Part shown: one piece after another, positions 54,944 to 60,790 of the stretch | Layout of the letters: the number at the start of each line of letters is the position of its first letter | How positions within the stretch are numbered: position 1 is the stretch's first letter | From: an uncultured Bacteroidales bacterium | GTDB lineage: Bacteria; Bacteroidota; Bacteroidia; Bacteroidales; Bacteroidaceae | Reading direction: 5' to 3' | Length of the DNA: 60,790 bases | NCBI GenBank assembly: GCA_902799655.1 | Contig: CADCBH010000008.1 | Coordinates: 1-60,790, forward strand | Position numbers and translations under genes: made by a program | The notes under the pieces: generated by a model | Seen by the model: the letters and a program-made list of their open reading frames with translations, nothing else | Databases searched by the model: none | Told to the model about the DNA's origin: nothing

Positions 54944-56911
54944 ATGAAATATCTCAATAAATTTGTTTCAGCTCTTTTCGTTGCAACACTTGGCATCATG
55001 ACGTTGGCAAGTTGTGAAGGTGCTGATCTTTATAAGATAAATGCCCCTGACTGGCTCTCAGAGAAGGGCGGCGAAGAGGAAGAAGAAGAGCAGGAAGAGC
55101 TTGTTGGCCAGATGGAAGATGTCTATAACATCGGTAATGAGGATCTCAGCTCTGGCTTCTGGACGCTGGGTAAGACCACCGTTGTTCCTGCTGGCGCGAA
55201 ATGGCAGTCTCAGTTCAAGCTGACTGTCAATCCCGACAACAAGTATTATAAGAACTTCTATCTCGTGCTGAATGCATGTACGAATGCAGAGACAGGCGAA
55301 CTGGGTGATGAGTTTGGTGTCATCCGTTATGATAATGACCCCTCAAAGAACTCTGAGTGGAATACGACAGGTACTGAAATCGACCGTAGTCTTGTTAGCG
55401 GTAACTTCTCAAGTTCATCTGGCGATGATGACATCGATGCCAATGCGCAGAAGATGAACGGAACGGTCACGTTGACTGTTGACCGTACGGATGGTGGCCT
55501 CTTTATCAAGATGACCAATGGTACATTGACAAAGACCTATACTCAGACCACTCCATTCCCGTCAACTGGTGCCGATGCTCCCATTGCTTGCCGTATTGGT
55601 GTTGAGGGAGCCTTGGTAAGCTATATCTCTACCAATATTGAGCCTATCGGTGGCTGTACCTCTGCTAATGATAAGCAGCCTTTGTCAATGGAGTTGACTG
55701 GTATTCCTACTGAGGTGCTTCTTGGCACGACTCTGGAGGAGGCCATGGCTAACGTGTCTGCTGTAGTCACTTTCGAAGAGGGTGTTACTGCTAACGTAAC
55801 TGCTGCTGACCTGCAGTTTGAGGCTATTCCTAATATGACAGAGGTTGGTACGAAGACACTTGTCGTTATCTACAACAAGACCTTCAAGGGGCTCAATGCC
55901 GACAAGCCTATCATTGCTAGCAAGACATTCAATGTCGTGAAGGAGCTCTCTGCATTCACTCAGACAGTGGTTGTTCCGACACCGCTTGTCTTAGGCGCTA
56001 CAGATAATTCTACCGGCTGGTGGGGTGCTCATACCGAGAATATCAAGATTGCTCCAAAGGAGACGAAAGTCACCACCTTTACCAACCATACTTCTGGTAC
56101 AAGCAACTGGAACAACTTCGTTATTGTTCTCTGCAAGGCAAACAATGCCGAGTATGCTGTAGTTCGTTCCGATAACTATGGTTGGGGTGACGGATATGGC
56201 GCTTGTACTGCAACAGGAGGCTTTGGTGTTGACGATGACGCATGGACAGCATGGCGTGCCGACATGGAAGGTGCCAAGGTGACCACCTACGTTACCAATA
56301 ATGGCGATGGTACTGCTGATGTCAAGGCTGTTATGGTTGGCAATAGCGGTAAAGTTTATCAGCAGGAGTATAAGGGCATCAACACGGTTGATCCGGATGA
56401 TATGTATTTCCGCTTCACAGTAGATGGTTGTCACCTTGTCTTCGACAACGAACTGGGTGCTTCTGACTGTTCTACTGGTTGGTGGGGAGCACATTCCACC
56501 AATATCCAGGTGATTGGCCATCAGGTATCTACTGTCAACTTCACCAATTACACTTCTGGTGTTAGCAACTGGAACAACTTTGTTATTGTCCTCTGCAAGG
56601 CAGATAATTCTGAGTATGCTGTACTGCGTGCCGACAACTATGGCTGGGGTAACGGCTATGGCGCTTGTACTGCAACAGGAGGCTTTGGTGATGACGATGA
56701 CGCATGGACAACATGGCGTGGTGCTATGAATGGTGCCAAGTGTACTGCTCAGATTTTCAATCATGGTGATGGTACTGCTGATGTGAAGGTCGTGATGCAC
56801 GGCACCAATGGTGTAGATTATACGCAGGACTACACTGGCATCAACACCATTGATCCAGACAACTTCTACTTCCGCTTCACTGTCGACGGCAGTCATCTGG
56901 TATTTGAGTAA
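54944..56911 (+). CDS. Modular surface glycan-binding lipoprotein (SusE/SusF position)
   Basis: 655 residues. Lipoprotein signal with lipobox LASC; a very acidic spacer (about 42-52, nearly all Glu). A first, diverged module (about 58-245) is followed by an Ig-like region (about 250-335), then two near-copies of a 154-residue module (348-501 and 502-655) sharing STGWWGAH, SNWNNFVIVLCKA, YGACTATGGFG and FRFTVDG. Trp-rich beta modules repeated in tandem suit binding of an extended glycan. No enzyme motif is present. The family is not named with certainty; the role is inferred from position between susD and two arabinanase-like genes. Confidence 0.8.
   Translation: MKYLNKFVSALFVATLGIMTLASCEGADLYKINAPDWLSEKGGEEEEEEQEELVGQMEDVYNIGNEDLSSGFWTLGKTTVVPAGAKWQSQFKLTVNPDNKYYKNFYLVLNACTNAETGELGDEFGVIRYDNDPSKNSEWNTTGTEIDRSLVSGNFSSSSGDDDIDANAQKMNGTVTLTVDRTDGGLFIKMTNGTLTKTYTQTTPFPSTGADAPIACRIGVEGALVSYISTNIEPIGGCTSANDKQPLSMELTGIPTEVLLGTTLEEAMANVSAVVTFEEGVTANVTAADLQFEAIPNMTEVGTKTLVVIYNKTFKGLNADKPIIASKTFNVVKELSAFTQTVVVPTPLVLGATDNSTGWWGAHTENIKIAPKETKVTTFTNHTSGTSNWNNFVIVLCKANNAEYAVVRSDNYGWGDGYGACTATGGFGVDDDAWTAWRADMEGAKVTTYVTNNGDGTADVKAVMVGNSGKVYQQEYKGINTVDPDDMYFRFTVDGCHLVFDNELGASDCSTGWWGAHSTNIQVIGHQVSTVNFTNYTSGVSNWNNFVIVLCKADNSEYAVLRADNYGWGNGYGACTATGGFGDDDDAWTTWRGAMNGAKCTAQIFNHGDGTADVKVVMHGTNGVDYTQDYTGINTIDPDNFYFRFTVDGSHLVFE
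55985..56908 (+). repeat. Tandem duplication of a 462-bp module inside the surface protein gene
   Basis: Copies 55985-56446 and 56447-56908 are in frame with a 462-bp offset. The stretch 56195-56258 versus 56657-56720 is identical at 62 of 64 positions, including synonymous sites, whereas the flanks differ at many third positions. Confidence 0.85.
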
Positions 56912-56932
56912 TCTATAAAAACGAATTGTATT

Positions 56933-58897
56933 ATGAAATATATATCTAAACTATTAGCGCTGTTTGCCATCGGAATGATGGCAACAGCCTGTAGCGACAA
57001 CGTCAACGAGGTCAATTATCCTTTGACGGTAACAACTCCGTCAGTGTCTTCTGTTCAGGCAAACGCTGCCATCGTTACCCTGACGGCATCAGGCTCTCAC
57101 ATCACCCATCGTGGTGTATGCTATTCTACATCGTCTAACCCGACGATTAATGACAATAAGGTCACAGGCGGTAGTAAGAATATGATTCTGACAGTCGGTG
57201 GTCTGGCCAAGAGCACCACATACTATGTTCGTGGCTTTGTACAGACCAGCTACGAAATCATCTATTCAGATGAGGTGTCGTTCACCACATTGAATCAGGA
57301 ATCTCCTGAGGACGATCCTCAGAATGGCAGTCCTGCCGACCTGAAGCGTGTCAGCGTTCACGATCCCAGCATCGTGTTTGATCAGGCCACCAGTACCTAT
57401 TATGTCTTTGGTTCACACCGTGCTGCTGCCAAGTGTACCAACCTCATGTCTTGGGAGGCATTTACTGCACCTTGGGCTACTGAGACCAGCTCAAATGCAG
57501 ACAATGTTGATGCGTTTACCACGCCTCAGGTTACCAAGATGAAGAAGGGTGGCGCAGAAATCGACTTCACCTTCGACGCTTTGGCTTGGTCTAAGCGTGG
57601 CAGTGCCTCATACGACATCGCTGGCAATATGTGGGCTCCTGATGTGATCTACAACAAGAAGATGGGTAAGTATTGTATGTATCTCAGCGTCAATGGTGAC
57701 CATTGGTACTCCAGCATCATTATGCTGACTGCCGACAAGATTGAAGGTCCTTATCGCTATCAGGCTCCTGTCGTGATGAGCGGATTCCGTTCACAGTCTA
57801 GCTATACGGCTACCGATGCTCCAATCGTTCTGGGCGAGACCATGCCTGCACGCTATGCACCTTCTGACAACTATGGCAACCACTGGCCTAACGCTATCGA
57901 CCCCTGCGTGTTCTATGACGAGACAGGCAAGCTGTGGATGTCGTACGGTTCTTGGAGTGGTGGTATCTTCATGCTCGAACTTGACGAGGAGACAGGTCTG
58001 CGCGACTATGACGTGACCTATGAGGTTAGCGCCAGCTCCGATCCTTACTTTGGCAAGAAGATTTCGGGTGGCTACTACAGCTCTGGTGAGGCTTCTTATA
58101 TCGAGTACATTGGTGGCTACTACTTCCTCTTCGTCACCAATGGTGGTCTGGAGGCTGCTGGCGGATACCAGATGCGCGTCTTCCGTTCGCTCAATCCTGA
58201 TGGACCATACGTTGACAGCAAGGGCTCTACAGCACTTTTGGACAAGAATTATTTGAACTTTGGTCCTACAGAGGACGATGGCAATCGTGGTGTCAACATC
58301 TTGGGTGCTTACTCTGATTGGGGAGCTCTGCTGACAGGTGGTGTCAACGAGGCATCTGGTGAGCGTGCTCAGGGTCACAACAGTATCATCGCTGCGCCTG
58401 ACGGACGCACCTATCTGGTCTATCATACCCGCTTCCAGAACTGGGGTGAGGGTCACCAGGTACGTGTACACCAGGTTTACCAGAACGAAGAGGGCTGGCT
58501 GGTAGCTGCTCCATTCGAATATACGGGCGAAGGTATCAGAAGCTCTGGTATTGCTGCTGCACAGAAAGTACCCACCAATGAAATCGCTGGTCACTATAAG
58601 CTGCTGACTCATACCTATGGCCTGAATCATGTATTGAAGGAATATGCTGCTCCTATCGATGTCGATCTGAATGCTAACGGAACGGTTATTGACAGTCAGA
58701 CTGAAAATCAGATTGGTACTTGGACGGCTAAGGCTGGAACGGCATACGTCACCATCACTCTCGGCACATCTGCCTACAAGGGTGTCATGGTTCCGCAGAC
58801 CTTGGAGCCTACCGATACTAAGGTGCCTTGCTTCACGGCTCTTGACAGCGCGACAGGTGTGACTATCTGGGGTTACAAGGCTCCCGTCTCAGAGTAA
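56933..58897 (+). CDS. Surface GH43 endo-arabinanase-like lipoprotein (GH43_4/5 type)
   Basis: 654 residues. Lipoprotein signal with lipobox ATAC, then an Fn3-like domain (about 35-120, ending YVRGFVQTSYEIIYSDEVSF). The GH43 propeller follows: base Asp in VHDPSIVFD (near 143), WAPDVIYN, pKa Asp in NAIDPCVFYD (near 319), and acid Glu in SSGEASYIEYIGGYYFLF (near 385). A C-terminal domain (about 545-654) resembles the GH43_C domain of Bacteroides arabinanases. This is the layout of cell-surface endo-1,5-alpha-arabinanases that cut arabinan for SusC/D import. Confidence 0.88.
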   Translation: MKYISKLLALFAIGMMATACSDNVNEVNYPLTVTTPSVSSVQANAAIVTLTASGSHITHRGVCYSTSSNPTINDNKVTGGSKNMILTVGGLAKSTTYYVRGFVQTSYEIIYSDEVSFTTLNQESPEDDPQNGSPADLKRVSVHDPSIVFDQATSTYYVFGSHRAAAKCTNLMSWEAFTAPWATETSSNADNVDAFTTPQVTKMKKGGAEIDFTFDALAWSKRGSASYDIAGNMWAPDVIYNKKMGKYCMYLSVNGDHWYSSIIMLTADKIEGPYRYQAPVVMSGFRSQSSYTATDAPIVLGETMPARYAPSDNYGNHWPNAIDPCVFYDETGKLWMSYGSWSGGIFMLELDEETGLRDYDVTYEVSASSDPYFGKKISGGYYSSGEASYIEYIGGYYFLFVTNGGLEAAGGYQMRVFRSLNPDGPYVDSKGSTALLDKNYLNFGPTEDDGNRGVNILGAYSDWGALLTGGVNEASGERAQGHNSIIAAPDGRTYLVYHTRFQNWGEGHQVRVHQVYQNEEGWLVAAPFEYTGEGIRSSGIAAAQKVPTNEIAGHYKLLTHTYGLNHVLKEYAAPIDVDLNANGTVIDSQTENQIGTWTAKAGTAYVTITLGTSAYKGVMVPQTLEPTDTKVPCFTALDSATGVTIWGYKAPVSE

Positions 58898-58910
58898 AAA
58901 CAGCTGAACA

Positions 58911-59927
58911 ATGAAACGGATTCTATCTATAGTAGTGGTGCTCACGTTGAGCACCACACTATACTCTCAATCCCATTCCGAAGGGCATGAGCGTAGGATT
59001 CTCCATACCACCACGCCTTTTGTCCACGACCCAGTGATGGCCTTTGAGGACAGTCTCTACCACCTCTACTGCACTGGTATCGGTATCCAGCACATGACGT
59101 CGAAGGATCGTCAGACGTGGACCATCGACCCTCGCCCTGTGATGAGCGTGATGCCCCAGTGGACCCACGACTCGGTACCAGGCTTCGAACACCATGTATG
59201 GGCTCCTGACGTCATCCGCTGGCACAATCGCTGGTGGCTCGCCTACAGCTGTTCCACCTTTGGCAAGAATGGCTCGACCATCGGCCTGCTCACCTCGCCG
59301 TCTCTCTCAGCTCCAGTATGGAATGATGGTGGCTGTATCGTCACCTCGCATGATATGAAAGACCAGTGGAATGCCATTGATCCCTGCTTTGTCATCGACG
59401 ACAACGACATGCCTTGGTTGGCATGGGGCTCCTTTTGGGACGGCATCCAGCTGGCTCCACTCGACACCACCATGCACATCGCCAATAATGTACAGCCGCG
59501 TACCATTGCACGTCGCTATGCACCAGGTGCTCCCAATCAGGCTCCCAATCCCACGTCGAAGTATGCAGGCACTAATGCCATCGAGGCTCCCTTCATCTTC
59601 CGCCATGGAGGCTATTATTACCTCTTTGTAGCGTGGGACTACTGTTGCCGTGGCTCGCTCAGCAACTATCGCGTCGCTGTGGGACGCTCTAAGGCCGTTT
59701 CAGGGCCTTATCTTGATCGAGACGGCAGAGATATGCTGCAGGGTGGGGGAACGCTCTTCTTCGAGGGCGACAAGCAGCAATTCGAGGCTGCTGGCCATTG
59801 TGCCGTTTATACCTTTGGCACTGAAGACGTGTTTATCTGTCATGGTTACAGTATTCCCCATCGTGGTGCCAGCATCCTCGTTCAGCGTACCATTCAATGG
59901 TCGTCTGATGGCTGGCCAACTCTCTGA
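58911..59927 (+). CDS. GH43 endo-1,5-alpha-arabinanase
   Basis: 338 residues. Signal peptide (to LYSQ) without a lipobox, then a bare GH43 propeller: base Asp in FVHDPVMAF (near 38), VWAPDVIRW, pKa Asp in NAIDPCFVIDD (near 154), acid Glu in NAIEAPFIFRHGGYYYLFV (near 223), and the arabinanase-typical AWDYCCRGSLSNYRV. Probably periplasmic or secreted, shortening arabino-oligosaccharides. Last gene of the operon, 13 nt after its neighbour, with a terminator at 59963. Confidence 0.9.
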   Translation: MKRILSIVVVLTLSTTLYSQSHSEGHERRILHTTTPFVHDPVMAFEDSLYHLYCTGIGIQHMTSKDRQTWTIDPRPVMSVMPQWTHDSVPGFEHHVWAPDVIRWHNRWWLAYSCSTFGKNGSTIGLLTSPSLSAPVWNDGGCIVTSHDMKDQWNAIDPCFVIDDNDMPWLAWGSFWDGIQLAPLDTTMHIANNVQPRTIARRYAPGAPNQAPNPTSKYAGTNAIEAPFIFRHGGYYYLFVAWDYCCRGSLSNYRVAVGRSKAVSGPYLDRDGRDMLQGGGTLFFEGDKQQFEAAGHCAVYTFGTEDVFICHGYSIPHRGASILVQRTIQWSSDGWPTL

Positions 59928-59962
59928 CATTTTTTACAAACAGACTACTATATTCGCAGGGG

Positions 59963-59992
59963 CCGCTCAGTGATGAGCGGTCTTTGCCTTTT
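59963..59992 (+). terminator. Intrinsic terminator of the arabinan operon
   Basis: Hairpin CCGCTCA-GTGA-TGAGCGG followed by TCTTTGCCTTTT. Its left arm contains the stop codon of the convergent M15 gene (59967-59969). Confidence 0.7.
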
Positions 59993-60443
59993 CTACGCCA
60001 AGACGAGAAGTCATTCTGATCTTCCGTCTGTTGCCCTCTGGCCTCACAGCGAAGTGGAGCCAGTAGGTGCCGCGGGCATTGCGCTCGATGATGATCTCGT
60101 CGAAGTCCTCGCACCATTGGGTGCTGATGTCGAGTAGGGTAGCGGCATACTGCACCGCCTGGTCGAGACCCGCTACGCGGATATCCACAGCACAGCCCGT
60201 TTGATGGTTACTCGTAGGCACGCCCCCCACAGCCTTGTTCACTGCTGGAGAGCGGTATCCCGAGTTGATGATGATGGGCACGCCCACTCGCTCTCTCAGC
60301 GCCTCCAGCCAACGGCAGAGTCGTTTCAGATTTTCGATATGCACATGACTCGGGATGTTCCCATCCTCCGTCTTCACACTTGTTTTGCAAAGCTCAGCGA
60401 GCGTCATGTGCTCGCTGAGTCTCATCTGTTTGTTAATTGTCAT
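59967..60443 (-). CDS. Peptidase M15-type (D-Ala-D-Ala carboxypeptidase-like) metallohydrolase
   Basis: 158 residues (or 152 from the Met at 60425). Zinc-site residues of the M15_3 family: SGYRSPAVNKAVGG, His80 and Asp87 in SNHQTGCAVDI, Glu120 in DEIIIE, His130 in YWLHFAV. No signal peptide. Such short soluble forms occur in phage lysis modules and in Bacteroidetes mobile-region gene groups, cutting peptidoglycan cross-bridges. The AT-rich repeat block upstream and the small DNA-binding-like gene beyond it suggest a mobile or prophage-remnant context beginning here. Confidence 0.85.
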   Translation of the reverse strand: MTINKQMRLSEHMTLAELCKTSVKTEDGNIPSHVHIENLKRLCRWLEALRERVGVPIIINSGYRSPAVNKAVGGVPTSNHQTGCAVDIRVAGLDQAVQYAATLLDISTQWCEDFDEIIIERNARGTYWLHFAVRPEGNRRKIRMTSRLGVEKAKTAHH

Positions 60444-60473
60444 TCTTAATTCCTAACTCAAAATTCTAAACTC

Positions 60474-60590
60474 TTAATTCATAATCGCGAAGCGATAACT
60501 CTAAATTCTTAACTCTAAACTCTAAACTCTAAATTCATAATCGCGAAGCGATAACTCTAAATTCTTAATTCTAAACTCTAAATTCTCACA
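60474..60590. repeat. 56-bp direct repeat with small hairpins and 7-nt AT-rich units
   Basis: ATAATCGCGAAGCGATAACT followed by CTAAATTCTTAA occurs at 60481 and again at 60537 (period 56). Each copy has the palindrome ATCGC-GAA-GCGAT and is flanked by runs of TAAACTC/TAAATTC heptamers. It lies just upstream of the M15 gene and touches the end of the next gene. Only two copies and no spacers, so it is not a CRISPR array. Confidence 0.75.
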
Positions 60591-60790
60591 CCATTATTTC
60601 CTTCATAATCTTCCTGTACTTCCCTTGCTTCAGTCGCTCTACGAAGCCATGTACTACCCAGCGTCGGCATTGTTGATTTGCAGGATTGCTTTCTATCCCA
60701 AGCACCTCCATGACATCCTTCACACCAAACGTCTCGGGCAGGTCACGATAGGCATCGGCATTCTTCGAGTTCTTACGTCGAGGCACGTAT
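60586..60790 (-). CDS. Small putative DNA-binding protein, 5' end outside the window
   Basis: At least 68 codons are visible; the frame stays open to the window edge (a GTG at 60786 could be a start, but the frame continues upstream of it). The C-terminal half reads like a winged-helix: FGVKDVMEVLGIES, QQCRRWVVHGFVERLKQGKY, ending RKIMKEIMV. The head is basic (RRKNSKNA). No family is recognised. It runs in the same direction as the M15 gene. Confidence 0.6.
   Translation of the reverse strand, partial: YVPRRKNSKNADAYRDLPETFGVKDVMEVLGIESNPANQQCRRWVVHGFVERLKQGKYRKIMKEIMV

Noticed and set aside
55991-56896. 301-codon minus-strand frame
   Set aside because: It covers the duplicated module of the surface protein and shows the same repeat, as expected for an antisense shadow.
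60474-60590. CRISPR array
   Set aside because: Only two copies, AT-rich and without unique spacers; no cas genes in the window.

Overview
The window looks like a chromosome segment of a Bacteroidales bacterium, most likely Prevotella/Segatella-like. Four things point there. Genes are preceded by the Bacteroidetes -7 element TAnnTTTG, several with TTTG about 19-20 nt upstream. Shine-Dalgarno sequences are nearly absent. Bacteroidetes-specific families are present (SusC/SusD, DUF4292, glycine-lipid acyltransferases, RibBA fusion). The gene order is typical of the group. I see no rRNA, CRISPR array, insertion sequence or integrase.

Region 1 (1-11.7 kb): the start of an ExbB/TolQ-like gene, aspC, ribBA, an LptF/LptG-type permease and a START-like protein, all on the minus strand. 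Then come a CAU-anticodon tRNA, a GH3 glycosidase (minus), a TPR/SpoIIE-type phosphatase (plus) and gpmI (plus).

Region 2 (11.7-28.6 kb): a complete division and cell-wall (dcw) operon on the minus strand: mraZ-rsmH-ftsL-ftsI-murE-mraY-murD-ftsW-murG-murC-ftsQ-ftsA-ftsZ. An AGCS amino-acid symporter is attached directly to ftsZ. The promoter carries three 10-bp repeats that look like an MraZ operator.

Region 3 (28.7-33.8 kb): divergent from dcw, a six-gene overlapping operon. Two acyltransferases resembling the glycine-lipid enzymes GlsA and GlsB are followed by an HPr-kinase-like P-loop protein, a Ser/His-type S24/S26 peptidase, a PqqD-like protein and an ABC exporter. The last four resemble a peptide-maturation (RiPP-like) set, but no precursor gene fits in the operon. 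This is the best candidate for an undescribed system.

Region 4 (33.8-44.6 kb): housekeeping genes: dgt, then dut-TPR-DUF4292-EnvC, an M20 deacylase, an acyl-CoA synthetase, prfB, a 48-residue membrane protein and a CYTH phosphatase.

Region 5 (44.6-59.9 kb): a polysaccharide utilisation locus, probably for pectic arabinan. It has a GH43, a membrane-tethered regulator with a propeller sensor and AraC domain but no kinase or receiver, SusC, SusD, a repeat-containing surface lipoprotein, and two GH43 endo-arabinanase-like enzymes. A perfect 14-bp direct repeat with 21-bp period upstream of susC is the likely operator.

Region 6 (59.9-60.8 kb): an M15 peptidase, an AT-rich repeat block and the end of a small putative DNA-binding protein.
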